A DNA stretch of 56,890 bases from an uncultured Oscillospiraceae bacterium (GTDB taxonomy: Bacteria > Bacillota > Clostridia > Oscillospirales > Oscillospiraceae), in NCBI GenBank assembly GCA_947630375.1, contig CANRHH010000014.1:1-56890 (forward strand), read 5' to 3'. A program made the translations under genes and the position numbers. Position 1 is the stretch's first letter. Each line of letters begins with the position of its first letter. A model generated the notes under the pieces. The model was not told where the DNA came from. It did not search any database and saw only the letters and a list, made by a program, of their open reading frames with translations. This document shows, piece after piece, positions 16,703-25,225 of the stretch.

Positions 16703-17755
16703 ATGAGTATTTTTGAGTTTCTGGAAAGCGCTACCCGGGATCAGGCCTCCGACCTGTTTATCGTGGCCGGGCGCCCTCTTTCGTATAAAAAGGGCGGGAA
16801 GATCTTCCAGCTGAACCAAGAGCGGATCATGCCCGAACAGAGCGAGACCCTGGTGGCGGGGATCTACAGCCTGGCCCACCGGAGCATGGGCCGGCTCCAG
16901 GAGACCGGGGACGACGATTTTTCCTTTGCGGTGCCCGGGCTCTCCCGCTTCCGGGTGAGCACCTATATGCAGCGGGGTTCTCTGGCCGCGGTGATCCGGG
17001 TGATCACCTTTGACCTGCCCAACCCGGACGATTTAGGCATCCCCGAGGCCGTCACCGGCCTGAGCAACGTAAAGAAGGGCCTGGTCCTGGTGACCGGCCC
17101 CGCCGGCAGCGGCAAGTCCACCACCCTGGCCTGCATCATCGACCGGATCAACCGCACCCAGGAGAAGCATGTCATCACCCTGGAGGACCCGCTGGAGTAT
17201 CTGCACCGGCATCAGAAGAGCATCATCAGCCAGCGGGAGATCAACTCTGACACGGACAGCTATGTGGTGGCCCTCCGGGCCGCCCTGCGCCAGAGCCCGG
17301 ACGTGATCCTTTTAGGGGAAATGCGGGACTATGAGACCATCTCCATCGCCATGACCGCCGCCGAGACAGGGCACTTAGTGCTCTCCACGCTGCACACCTT
17401 GGGCGCGGCCAACACCATTGACCGGATCATCGACGTGTTCCCCTCCAGCCAGCAGCGGCAGATCGCCGTGCAGCTGGCCTCGGTGCTCCAGGCGGTGGTG
17501 AGCCAGCAGCTGGTGCCCGGCTCGAACGGCGGTGTCGTCCCGGCCTTTGAGCTGATGACCGCCACCACGGCCGTGCGGAACATGATCCGGGAAAACAAGA
17601 TTCACCAGATCGACGGGCTTATTTATTCCTCGGCCACGGCGGGCATGTTCTCCATGGACAGCAGCCTGCTGAGCCTGTACAAAGCCGGCCGCATCACCCG
17701 GGACGAGGCCCTGGCCCACAGCTCCAATCCGGATATGCTGGGCCGCAAACTTTAA
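16703..17755 (+). CDS. pilT: Type IV pilus retraction-type ATPase (PilT family)
   Basis: 350 residues. An N-terminal PAS-like domain (about 1-100) is followed by a RecA-like ATPase. The Walker A motif GPAGSGKST is at 132-140, the Asp box is in ITLEDPLEYLH, Walker B lies around DVILLGEMRD, and the His box is TGHLVLSTLHT. The PilT hallmark AVRNMIRENK (the AIRNLIRE-type retraction motif) is present near residue 292, which separates it from PilB. Strong AAGGAGAG precedes ATG 16703. It powers fibre retraction or substrate movement at the membrane. No extension ATPase is seen nearby, so the system needs PilB from elsewhere or works with PilT alone. Confidence 0.93.
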   Translation: MSIFEFLESATRDQASDLFIVAGRPLSYKKGGKIFQLNQERIMPEQSETLVAGIYSLAHRSMGRLQETGDDDFSFAVPGLSRFRVSTYMQRGSLAAVIRVITFDLPNPDDLGIPEAVTGLSNVKKGLVLVTGPAGSGKSTTLACIIDRINRTQEKHVITLEDPLEYLHRHQKSIISQREINSDTDSYVVALRAALRQSPDVILLGEMRDYETISIAMTAAETGHLVLSTLHTLGAANTIDRIIDVFPSSQQRQIAVQLASVLQAVVSQQLVPGSNGGVVPAFELMTATTAVRNMIRENKIHQIDGLIYSSATAGMFSMDSSLLSLYKAGRITRDEALAHSSNPDMLGRKL

Positions 17756-17782
17756 AAGAAGGACATTGGGTAATCAGACATT

Positions 17783-19882
17783 ATGGGAGAGACAAGCAAC
17801 ACCCGGCGTAAGATCTTAGTGGTGGACGATTCGGAGATGAACCGGGCCATCTTAGCGGATATGCTGGAGGACGAATATACCATCATCGAGGCGGAAGACG
17901 GACAGCAGGCCGTGGAGATCCTGGCGGAGCAATACAAGACCCTGGATCTGGTCCTCCTGGACATCGTGATGCCCCGGATGAACGGCTTTGGCGTGCTGGC
18001 AGAGATGAACCGCCAGGGCTGGATCGAGGAAGTGCCGGTGATCATGGTCTCCGCGGAGAGCGGCTCTTCCCAGGTGGAGCAGGCCTATGAGATGGGAGTC
18101 ACGGACTTTATCTCCCGGCCCTTTGATGCGCTGATCGTCCGCCGCCGGGCCATCAACACCATCCTGCTCTATGCCAAGCAGAAGCGCCTGGTATCCATGG
18201 TCAATGAGCAGATCCAGCTCAAAGAGCAGCACAGCGCCATGATGATCGACATTCTCAGCCACGTGGTGGAGTTCCGCAACGGGGAGAGCGGCAAACATGT
18301 GCTGCACGTGCGCCGCTTCACCGAGCTGTTGCTGCGGCACCTGATCATCCGCACGGACCAGTACCATATCCCGGAGGCAAGCATCTCCCTGATCAGCACC
18401 GCCTCCGCCCTCCACGATATTGGCAAGATCTCCATTCCCGACGGCATCCTCAATAAGCCGGGCCGGCTGACAGATGAGGAGTTCGCCATTATGAAGACCC
18501 ACACGACCGTGGGCGCGCAGATGCTGGACGCGCTGACCGTCTATGAAAACGACCCTCTGGTCCGCGCCGCTTACCGGATCGTCCGCTGGCACCACGAACG
18601 GTACGACGGCCGGGGCTATCCGGACGGCCTGAAGGGCGACGAGATCCCCATAGAGGCCCAGGTGGTCTCCATCGCGGATGTGTATGATGCTCTGACCAGC
18701 GAACGGGTGTACAAAAAAGCCTTCTCCCACGAGAAAGCCATCCAGATGATCCTCAATGGGGAGTGCGGCGTTTTCAATCCTCTGCTGCTCAAGTGCCTGG
18801 AAGAAGTGGCCGATCAGCTGCAGGATGTGATGAACCGCGCCGAGGAGGAGTTGCCGCTGACCCAGCGGCAGCTGCAAAGCGCCAACGCCCTGCTGGGCAT
18901 GGAGGAAAAAGCCGCCTCGGAGCGCACCCTGCGGCTTCTGGACCACGAGCGGATGAAATATAACTTCTTTGCCTCCCTCACCGACGAGGTGCAGTTTGAG
19001 TATTCCGTGGCCCCCTCCCAGCTGTCCCTGTCCCCTTTAGGGGCCAAAAAGCTGGGCCTGGACGAGATCATCTCCGAACCGGAAAACAGCTACGCCCTGG
19101 CCCAGGTCATCGGCGAAGAGGGCTGGCGGGAGTTCAACGCCCATCTGCGGGAGACCACCCCGGAGGCCCCCCAGACCGAGTACGAGACCATCTTCCACTT
19201 TGGCGGGGAGGAGCGGTGGTACAAGATCATCGTCCGTTCCGTCTGGTCCTCCGACCAGCCCCCGCGCTACGGGGGCGCCATCGGCAAGGCCCTGGATGTC
19301 AACGAGGCCCGGGCCCACCAGGAGGAGCTGGAGCGCAAGGCCCGTTGCGACGCCCTGACAGGTCTGCTGAACCGGGCAGGGGCCCGGGAGCGCATCACCC
19401 GGCAGCTCCAGACCCGGCCCGCCAGCCACTACGCCCTGGCCTATTTTGATCTGGACGATTTCAAGCAGGCCAACGACAACTACGGGCACCAGTTTGGGGA
19501 CGCGGTGCTCCGGGAAGTGGCCCGGCGCATGATCCACAACGTCCGGGGCGCGGACATTTGCGCCCGCATCGGCGGGGACGAATTTCTGCTCTTCTTAGAG
19601 TACAACACAGACCTGGAAAAGACCATCGACCGGATCCATCACAGCCTGATGGGCCCCTTTGAGCAGTTCAACATCGGCATCAGCATGGGCGTGGCCCGGA
19701 GTCAGGACGTGGGCATCGATTATGAGACGCTCTTCAGCTCGGCCGACAAGGCACTCTATTCCGTGAAGCGGGACGGCAAAAACCAGTACCGTTTCTACGA
19801 AGAGGGGATGCACGGCATGTTCTCCACCAACACCACCAAGATCGACAGCGACCAGCCTGGCCCGGAAGGGGCCGGGAAATAA
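17783..19882 (+). CDS. Response regulator with HD-GYP phosphodiesterase and GGDEF cyclase domains
   Basis: 699 residues. REC (8-130) has D60 in LLDIVMP. HD-GYP (about 165-340) has H211-D212 in LHDIGKISIPDG and HHERYDGRGYP, all key residues present. A PAS-like linker (about 395-505) precedes GGDEF (about 520-680). The active-site motif GGDEF is at 597-601 and an intact RxxD inhibitory site (RGAD, 588-591) sits five residues before it. It can in principle both make and degrade cyclic di-GMP, gated by phosphorylation. It follows pilT by 27 bases; the ribosome site is weak. In context it is the likely output of the nearby phosphorelay and controls pilus or surface behaviour (inference). Confidence 0.94.
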   Translation: MGETSNTRRKILVVDDSEMNRAILADMLEDEYTIIEAEDGQQAVEILAEQYKTLDLVLLDIVMPRMNGFGVLAEMNRQGWIEEVPVIMVSAESGSSQVEQAYEMGVTDFISRPFDALIVRRRAINTILLYAKQKRLVSMVNEQIQLKEQHSAMMIDILSHVVEFRNGESGKHVLHVRRFTELLLRHLIIRTDQYHIPEASISLISTASALHDIGKISIPDGILNKPGRLTDEEFAIMKTHTTVGAQMLDALTVYENDPLVRAAYRIVRWHHERYDGRGYPDGLKGDEIPIEAQVVSIADVYDALTSERVYKKAFSHEKAIQMILNGECGVFNPLLLKCLEEVADQLQDVMNRAEEELPLTQRQLQSANALLGMEEKAASERTLRLLDHERMKYNFFASLTDEVQFEYSVAPSQLSLSPLGAKKLGLDEIISEPENSYALAQVIGEEGWREFNAHLRETTPEAPQTEYETIFHFGGEERWYKIIVRSVWSSDQPPRYGGAIGKALDVNEARAHQEELERKARCDALTGLLNRAGARERITRQLQTRPASHYALAYFDLDDFKQANDNYGHQFGDAVLREVARRMIHNVRGADICARIGGDEFLLFLEYNTDLEKTIDRIHHSLMGPFEQFNIGISMGVARSQDVGIDYETLFSSADKALYSVKRDGKNQYRFYEEGMHGMFSTNTTKIDSDQPGPEGAGK

Positions 19883-19895
19883 GCACGGTTTATAA

Positions 19896-19946
19896 AAAAG
19901 GCCGGCGGCCTGTGACTGGATCTCAGTCACAGGCCGCCGGCCTTTT
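19896..19946. terminator. Bidirectional terminator between convergent pilus operons
   Basis: A long stem (left arm from 19900, right arm ending near 19943) is flanked by A-run 19894-19899 and T-run 19943-19946. It has the form of a rho-independent terminator on both strands. It closes the plus-strand pilus operon and the minus-strand fibre locus. Confidence 0.9.
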
Positions 19947-19960
19947 ATGGGCCGCATCCT

Positions 19961-20470
19961 TCAGGCTTGGCCGCTGGCTTCTTTCTCTTTTTCGAACCAG
20001 CTGGGCTCCTCGTCCTCGTCCGGGGCGCTCACCGTGTTCAGGGCGCTCTCCATCAGCTTCACCATCTCCCAGATGGACCGGAAATACAGCGTCTTGTTCT
20101 CCTCCATCCAGGTCAGCCGCCCCTGCCAGCTGCTGTTCTGCCGGTGCTGCACCCGCACGATAAACGTCCCTAAATCGCCGTGCCTGTTCAGGATCTTCTC
20201 ATCTTTCATCATTCGTTCCCTCTTTCCTTCCTGTCTTACCGGCGTCTTTTCCGCCGTGAAGCTCCTCTCTCTCGTGGTGGGGTGCGGGAAATGCAGGCTG
20301 TCAAACAGCTCCTCCAGCCGGAAGATCGCCTCCTCTACCGTGGAGAAGGGGATCTCCTCCCCGGTGTATCCGTGCACCAGCCGGCCCTCAAACCTTCCTC
20401 CGCTGTGCCGGTCCACGCACAGCACCGCCCCGTTCACCGTCCCGATATACCATTGGCTCTTTTCTTCCAT
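19961..20470 (-). CDS. Soluble protein of the fibre locus, function unknown
   Basis: 169 residues from ATG 20470 with GGAAAGGA upstream. An in-frame GTG at 20485 would add five residues. The N-terminal half has a beta-rich SQWYIGTVNGAVLCVDRHSG, and the C-terminal half has GTFIVRVQHRQNSSWQGRL followed by a helix WEMVKLMESAL. A low-complexity linker separates them, so it looks like two related small domains. There are no membrane parts. It lies 18 bases after the BTAD regulator gene and is the last gene of the locus. I do not recognise a family with certainty. The position suggests a regulatory partner of the BTAD protein (inference). Confidence 0.7.
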   Translation of the reverse strand: MEEKSQWYIGTVNGAVLCVDRHSGGRFEGRLVHGYTGEEIPFSTVEEAIFRLEELFDSLHFPHPTTRERSFTAEKTPVRQEGKRERMMKDEKILNRHGDLGTFIVRVQHRQNSSWQGRLTWMEENKTLYFRSIWEMVKLMESALNTVSAPDEDEEPSWFEKEKEASGQA

Positions 20471-20488
20471 GCTTTCCTTTCCCACGGC

Positions 20489-21688
20489 TCATCCCGGCGG
20501 GGCGCAGATCACGCTGTTCACATAGTACTGGATGCCCGTCCGCTGCCGCCCCACTAAGAAGTTCCGGTTGATCCGCCGCTGGATGACCCGGCAGTCCTCC
20601 CAGGTGGTATTCACCAGCAGCACCAGGTACTGCCCCTCGCCGTAGCGGTTCACCGTGTCCGTCTGCCGCACCGACTGGCAGATGGCCTTCTCCAGCCGGG
20701 CCGAGAGATCGCTTAAAATGCTCCCCTCCCGCATGGGGTTGCCTTTGCTGTCCACCACCGTGCACAGCATCAGAAACACCGACTGGCCGCCCCGCTCCAT
20801 CAGCCGCTCCATCATCTGGTAGATGCCCCGGAACACCGGGTAAGAGCAGAGGTAGCCGCCCTGCTCCCGGTCATGGGCCCCGGAGAGCCGCTGCTGGATC
20901 TCGTCCAGCATCTCATACCGGTGCTTCATCCGGTCCGACAGCCGCTCCAGCTGCTCCATCAGCTGGGCGGAGGGACGCAGCCCCTGCTCCCGGAAATAGA
21001 AGTCCACCGTGTCGTCGTAGAGCTTGCGGGCCTCGTCGTTGCGGCCGTCGGAGATCAGCGCCTCCATGGCCACCGCCTCCCAGTCCGCCAGGGGGTCTAC
21101 CCGGGCCGCGTGGCGGCCCAGCTCCTCCATCCGGGCGAAGTCCCGGTTGCTCCGCAGCAGGGGCACCGCGTTCTCCACACAGCGGCAGAACAGGGCGTGG
21201 AGCCGCCGGGCCTCGGCGGCCACCCAGAGCACCCCGGCCTGCTGGGGCAAAAACTCCCCCTCGTACAGGGAGCAGGCCCGGAGCAGCAGCTCCAGCCGTT
21301 CTTCCGGGTCGTTCTCCGTCTCGGCCTTGGCCGCCAGCTGCTCCAGTTGGGCGGCGTCCTCTATGACCGGAACTTTGTCCGTCCAACAAAATGTCTTTTG
21401 TTGGAACTCGATGAGATTCACGTCCGGCAGGCCCGCCTTTTTCAGCTGCCGCTTGGCGTTATACACCACGCTCTGGACCGCGTGGTGCAGGTCGTTGACC
21501 TCCCGGTCGGCAAAGAGCAGCTCCTCCAGCCAGTCCCGGCTGACCCCGGCCCTGCCGCTGTGCAGCAGCACCTGCATCAGCGTGTTGAACTGGGACTCCG
21601 TGGACCGGCTCTTTCCCCCTACCGGTTTCCCGTTCCAGACGAGGGAAAAGCCGCCCAGGGTTTTTACATATAAGGTGTCCTCTTCCAT
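20489..21688 (-). CDS. BTAD (SARP-type) transcriptional regulator with degenerate GGDEF-like tail
   Basis: 399 residues. An N-terminal OmpR/SARP-like DNA-binding domain (1-100) opens YVKTLGGFSLVWNGKPVGGK and includes SRDWLEELLFADREVNDLHH. A BTAD helical-repeat domain (about 110-260) follows, with LYEGEFLPQQAGVLWVAAEA. The tail (about 285-395) has the strand/helix order of a GGDEF domain (VFRGIYQMMERLMERGG, SVFLMLCTVVDSKGNPM, TVNRYGEGQYLVLL) but reads YGEGQ where GGDEF should be, so it cannot make cyclic di-GMP. BTAD regulators control gene clusters; this one probably controls the adjoining fibre genes. Its start at 21688 has only a weak ribosome site. Confidence 0.85.
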   Translation of the reverse strand: MEEDTLYVKTLGGFSLVWNGKPVGGKSRSTESQFNTLMQVLLHSGRAGVSRDWLEELLFADREVNDLHHAVQSVVYNAKRQLKKAGLPDVNLIEFQQKTFCWTDKVPVIEDAAQLEQLAAKAETENDPEERLELLLRACSLYEGEFLPQQAGVLWVAAEARRLHALFCRCVENAVPLLRSNRDFARMEELGRHAARVDPLADWEAVAMEALISDGRNDEARKLYDDTVDFYFREQGLRPSAQLMEQLERLSDRMKHRYEMLDEIQQRLSGAHDREQGGYLCSYPVFRGIYQMMERLMERGGQSVFLMLCTVVDSKGNPMREGSILSDLSARLEKAICQSVRQTDTVNRYGEGQYLVLLVNTTWEDCRVIQRRINRNFLVGRQRTGIQYYVNSVICAPPG

Positions 21689-21716
21689 TCCGCAGCCCTG
21701 CTACTTCATTAAACGC

Positions 21717-22268
21717 TTATTCTTCCTCTTCCTCGTTTTTCTCACGGAGCTTGCCGCCCAGGAGGTTGAGCATGGCGCCGCAGCCGGCGAACAGCAGCAG
21801 ATAGATCTTCCCCACACCCGTGGTGTACAGCTCCATCAGCTCTCCCAGCACCGGCGCGTGGAACACCACCCGCCCGATCAGCTCCTCGTAGTCCACCGTC
21901 CACAGGTCTTCCTGCTCGTTGGCGTCCCCTTTCGTGACAAACTCGCCTTCCACCACCCGGTTCTGCTTTACCCGGTGGGTCACCACCGTCCCCATGCTGG
22001 TGAACGCGATCACGTCGCCCTCTTCGATCTCCGCCGGCTCCGTCTCTTTCACATAGACCACGCTCCCCACCGGGATCTCCGGCTCCATGCTCCCGCTGAT
22101 CACGTTGTAGATCTCATAGCCCAAAAAGCGCGGCACCGTCACCGGCAGCACCGTCAGTATCGCCGCCACTAAGATCAGCGTCCCTATGACAGAGCAAAGG
22201 GCGGGGATCAGGCCCCCGCCCTTCCTTGGGGACCGCTGCCTCTCTTCGGGCCCGGCCTTCTCACTCAT
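21717..22268 (-). CDS. sipW: SipW-type signal peptidase I
   Basis: 183 residues with an N-terminal TM helix (about 20-45) and a C-terminal TM helix (about 150-172). The catalytic residues are of the ER/SipW type: Ser60 in SGSMEPEIPVGS, His98 in VVTHRV and Asp115 in TKGDAN. A His replaces the Lys used by Lep-type enzymes. SipW peptidases remove the signal peptide of TasA/CalY-type biofilm proteins. Two such candidates (24632 and 25213) lie upstream in the same locus. The start overlaps the previous stop (ATGA). A second, Lep-type signal peptidase is encoded at 34645-35262, so substrates are probably divided between them (inference). Confidence 0.9.
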   Translation of the reverse strand: MSEKAGPEERQRSPRKGGGLIPALCSVIGTLILVAAILTVLPVTVPRFLGYEIYNVISGSMEPEIPVGSVVYVKETEPAEIEEGDVIAFTSMGTVVTHRVKQNRVVEGEFVTKGDANEQEDLWTVDYEELIGRVVFHAPVLGELMELYTTGVGKIYLLLFAGCGAMLNLLGGKLREKNEEEEE

Positions 22269-23137
22269 GTACTCTGTTCCTTCTTCTTATTCTTTCTCCG
22301 CACCAGGAACCAGATCAGCAGCCCGACCAGCATCAGGTCGATGGCCGCCAGACCCAGCCGCGCCCCGAGAGGCAGCCGCCCGAACAGCTCCGCCCCGTTC
22401 TCGATGGCGTCCTTGCCCAGATCCAGCAGGCCCAGAGGCGTATCGTCCTCGTCCAGGTCGATCAGGTCCGCCGGGCCGGCCGCCCCGGGCACGCCGCCGC
22501 CCGGGATGTTCACATCAGCCTGGTCCGTCACCACTTCTTCCTCATCCACCGGCGGCTCGCCCACCTCCGGGATGAGCACGTACACGAACGTGAACACGTT
22601 CTCCGCCGGGTTCTCCTTCAGCTTCATGGTCAGGTTGTAGGCGTTGTAAATCTCATACCCCGGGATCTGCCGGTACGCCACATACACCTGGTCCCCCACG
22701 TTGCCGTAGTAGGTGATGCTGGAGGGCAGGCGGTTGCCCGTGCCGTCGTCCGGCTGCAGCGGGTTCCCGTTCACATCCTGGTAGTTCACCGTGTACGCCA
22801 CCTGGTTGCCCTTGATGCCATAGGCCACCACAAAGTCCATGTCCTCCGTCACCTCGAAGGACAGGGGGTGCGTCTCGCTGCTGTCCTCGCCTGCCCGGCG
22901 GATCCCCTTCACATAGTAGCGCTCGTCAGAGGCCGCAAAGCCGCTGGGGTCCAGCGTGATTGATTTCCCATAGGGCACATCCGTGATCGTTTGCACGCCC
23001 GAGTTCAGGTTCCCGCCGTAGAGCCGCACCGTGTACGTGTAGCTCTCTTCCTCCGCCGCGGCCGCGGCCTTCACCGGCAGCGCCGGCAGCAGGCACAGCA
23101 CCAGCGCCAGGCACAAAAGGAGTTTCCACCGCTTCAT
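22265..23137 (-). CDS. Secreted, C-terminally membrane-anchored surface protein with MucBP-like region
   Basis: 290 residues from ATG 23137, with GGAGGG upstream and a 4-base overlap with the preceding stop. A signal peptide (about 1-27) is followed by two small beta domains. The second (about 130-200) opens VAYTVNYQDVNGNPLQPDD and continues VGDQVYVAYRQIPGYEIYN, which resembles MucBP-type adhesive repeats. An acidic linker leads to a C-terminal TM helix (about 255-278) and the basic tail RRKNKKK. Before the helix is LPLGA, which is not a canonical sortase signal, so it may simply be a membrane-anchored protein. It probably belongs to the base of the fibre structure (inference). Confidence 0.78.
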   Translation of the reverse strand: MKRWKLLLCLALVLCLLPALPVKAAAAAEEESYTYTVRLYGGNLNSGVQTITDVPYGKSITLDPSGFAASDERYYVKGIRRAGEDSSETHPLSFEVTEDMDFVVAYGIKGNQVAYTVNYQDVNGNPLQPDDGTGNRLPSSITYYGNVGDQVYVAYRQIPGYEIYNAYNLTMKLKENPAENVFTFVYVLIPEVGEPPVDEEEVVTDQADVNIPGGGVPGAAGPADLIDLDEDDTPLGLLDLGKDAIENGAELFGRLPLGARLGLAAIDLMLVGLLIWFLVRRKNKKKEQST

Positions 23138-23868
23138 TTCTGGCCCTCCTTCTTCGCTTTCCGGTTGCACACCAGCCCGTACACCGCCAGCAGCAGCACC
23201 AGCACTCCGCTGACCGCCGTCAGCCCCGCGTACAGCCCCACGTTGCTCTCATCGCCGGTCTTGATGATGTTCCTCGGGTCCGGATTGTCCGGCGAGTCAT
23301 AGTTCAGCAGCACCGCGAAGTTCATCGCCAGCTGGGCGCTGGTGTCCTGATAGGTGTTGGTCTGGGTCTCTCCGTCCAGGCCCACCGTCAGGGTCACGGT
23401 GCCGGTCTGCCCGTTGGCCAGGGTGTCCAGGAAAAAGTAATCCTTCATGGAGGCGGCCGCCTGGTGCAGGCCCTCGCCCGCGTTGTTCTCGCCTTCGCCG
23501 CCCACCGTGTTGCTGTCAAACAGGGTCCGGGACCCGCTGGGGCCGTTGAAGGTCAGCGTGTAGGTATACGCGCCGCCGTTGGTCCGGGAGTTGGCACTGT
23601 AGTCCTCCAGAGACTTTAATACCTTATTGGTCATATACCAGTCGGTAGCGTTGGCGTGCTGATTCGTCAGGGTGATCTGGAAGGTCTCCTCGTCCCCGGG
23701 CTCCATGCCGCTCACCGCGTCCGCGATGGAGTTGGTGGTGAAGTTGCTCTCCATCTTCTCCGCGTCGCTGAAGTTGACCCACCAGCTACCGTCCGCGTAT
23801 GCGGGCACCGTCAGCACAGATGCCAGCAGAAGTACAAGCAGAAAAACACTAAGCGCTCTCTTTTTCAT
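23134..23868 (-). CDS. Secreted fibre-locus protein with a KTG-type sorting-like signal
   Basis: 244 residues. A signal peptide (about 1-25, ending PAYA) is followed by a beta-rich domain with NFSDAEKMESNF, EETFQITLTNQHANATDWYM and a GTVTLTVGLDGE segment. The C-terminus reads NIIKTGDESN, then a TM helix (about 212-234) and the tail NRKAKKEGQK. The KTGD-TM-basic arrangement resembles a sortase signal although LPxTG is absent. The domain pattern (ExxxFxITLTNxxxN) also resembles TasA/CalY-type or BsI-like fibre proteins. GGAGGGG lies upstream of ATG 23868. It is probably anchored to the wall or the fibre base (inference). Confidence 0.78.
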   Translation of the reverse strand: MKKRALSVFLLVLLLASVLTVPAYADGSWWVNFSDAEKMESNFTTNSIADAVSGMEPGDEETFQITLTNQHANATDWYMTNKVLKSLEDYSANSRTNGGAYTYTLTFNGPSGSRTLFDSNTVGGEGENNAGEGLHQAAASMKDYFFLDTLANGQTGTVTLTVGLDGETQTNTYQDTSAQLAMNFAVLLNYDSPDNPDPRNIIKTGDESNVGLYAGLTAVSGVLVLLLAVYGLVCNRKAKKEGQK

Positions 23869-23882
23869 TCTTCACCCCTCCT

Positions 23883-24632
23883 TCAGCCGGTCACGCCCCA
23901 GGAGCTGTGCATGGCGTCCGTGTAGTTGTGGTCCTGCACCGCGTCCACCACGGCCTTGATCTCAAACCGCAGATCGTCGTAGTCATACACCGTCTGGATG
24001 GTGTTCCCGACCTTGATCTCCGAGGAACTCACCTTCTTCAGGATCTCCGGGCTAATGGTCAGCTTCGTGGCGAAGGGGGCGGAGACGTCCCCGTTGCCGC
24101 TGCCGCTCGGGTCGCCGGACAGCATCCCGCTGTAATACAGCACCGTCCGCTCCTCCGTATCTTCGATCACTTTCCAGGCGTCCTTATTCCACTCCAGCTG
24201 GATCAGGCTCGGGTCCAGCTCGGTGTTCTTCTTCCCGTCCTCTTTCACCCAGTATTTGTACACCGTGACGCGCACATACTCGTTGATGATGCCGCTGTTT
24301 TGGACGGCCAGCATCTCTTCATAGGGCTTGCCGATCTCAAACTGGATGTCTTTGGCCCAGCTCAGCAGTTCGCCCACGTTCGGTCCAAGGGTCGTGACCT
24401 GTCTCCACTCGTTGTCGCTGTTGGGCACGTAGTTCCGCCAGGCCACCGTCTTGTCGTTTTCCAGCAGGCTCACGCCGATGTCCTGCATGGACACCTGGGC
24501 CTGGTAGGTCTGGGAGAAGTAGGTCAGCGCCGCCTGGGTCCCCGTGACGGAGCTGGTCCCCAGCAGCAGCGCCGCCACCACGAACAGCACCACCGTCACC
24601 CGCGGGGTCAGAAACTTCCTCAATCTCTTCAC
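23883..24632 (-). CDS. TasA/CalY-like secreted fibre protein
   Basis: 249 residues with a GTG start at 24632 that overlaps the previous stop. The N-terminal signal region ends LLLGTSSVTGTQAALTYFSQ, a long hydrophobic helix followed by a SipW-type A-x-A-like cleavage zone and aromatic-rich mature start. The mature part is a beta-sandwich with EYVRVTVYKYWVKE-like strands, as in camelysin/TasA family proteins. These are exported, cut by SipW and assemble into biofilm fibres. The SipW gene is four genes downstream. There is no C-terminal anchor. Family membership is recognised by signal type and context, not by search. Confidence 0.72.
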   Translation of the reverse strand: MKRLRKFLTPRVTVVLFVVAALLLGTSSVTGTQAALTYFSQTYQAQVSMQDIGVSLLENDKTVAWRNYVPNSDNEWRQVTTLGPNVGELLSWAKDIQFEIGKPYEEMLAVQNSGIINEYVRVTVYKYWVKEDGKKNTELDPSLIQLEWNKDAWKVIEDTEERTVLYYSGMLSGDPSGSGNGDVSAPFATKLTISPEILKKVSSSEIKVGNTIQTVYDYDDLRFEIKAVVDAVQDHNYTDAMHSSWGVTG

Positions 24633-25213
24633 GGCTCAAGACCCCCTTCCGTGCTCCCCCGGTCCAGCGTCCCGCTGTCCAGGGCCGCTTTCCAGTCCGC
24701 CGCCTGGGGATCCACCGGGTCCCCGGTCTCCGCGTCATAGACGGCGGGGATACTCTCATACACCACGGCCACGTTGAAGGCGTCTCCGTCCTCCAATTCG
24801 GCCGCGTCCTTCGGGATGCCCTGGATCACTACATTCAGCGTACCGGTGGACGCCCCCGGCGCCACCGCCTGGGTGTAGTAGTACCAGCCCTCCGCGTCCG
24901 GTTCCGTCGTCCAGCCGTCGCCGGAAATGGCGCAGGTCAACGGATAGCTCCGCTCCCCGGAGAAGAAGGTGCCGGGCGCGTAGGCTTTCGCCCGCACAAA
25001 GATGGCCTGGTAGCTCCCCTCCTTGTTCGTCACCGTCAGCTTCTTGGTCCAGCTGTCGAACTCCTCTTGAAAGGTCCGCTCTCCGCCCAGATGGACGGTG
25101 GCTCCTCCCCGCGCGGAGGTATACGTGGTGAAGTAGGCGCTCGCGCTGCCGATCCCGGCGCTCAGCACCAGCACAAGGGCCAGCGCCGCCAGAAAAAGCT
25201 TTTTCTTCTTCAT
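24629..25213 (-). CDS. TasA/CalY-like secreted fibre protein, second copy
   Basis: 194 residues from ATG 25213 with GGAGGGCGAAAG upstream. The signal segment ends LVLSAGIGSASAYFTTYT. The GxxSAYFTT form is characteristic of SipW-dependent proteins, where the mature protein begins at or after the small residues preceding YF. The mature part (about 30-190) has EEFDSWTKKLTVTNKEGSYQ and AIFVRAKAYAPG, consistent with the conserved first strands of the camelysin/TasA fold. There is no C-terminal TM or sorting signal. It is probably co-assembled with the protein at 24632. Confidence 0.75.
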   Translation of the reverse strand: MKKKKLFLAALALVLVLSAGIGSASAYFTTYTSARGGATVHLGGERTFQEEFDSWTKKLTVTNKEGSYQAIFVRAKAYAPGTFFSGERSYPLTCAISGDGWTTEPDAEGWYYYTQAVAPGASTGTLNVVIQGIPKDAAELEDGDAFNVAVVYESIPAVYDAETGDPVDPQAADWKAALDSGTLDRGSTEGGLEP

Positions 25214-25225
25214 CTTTCGCCCTCC

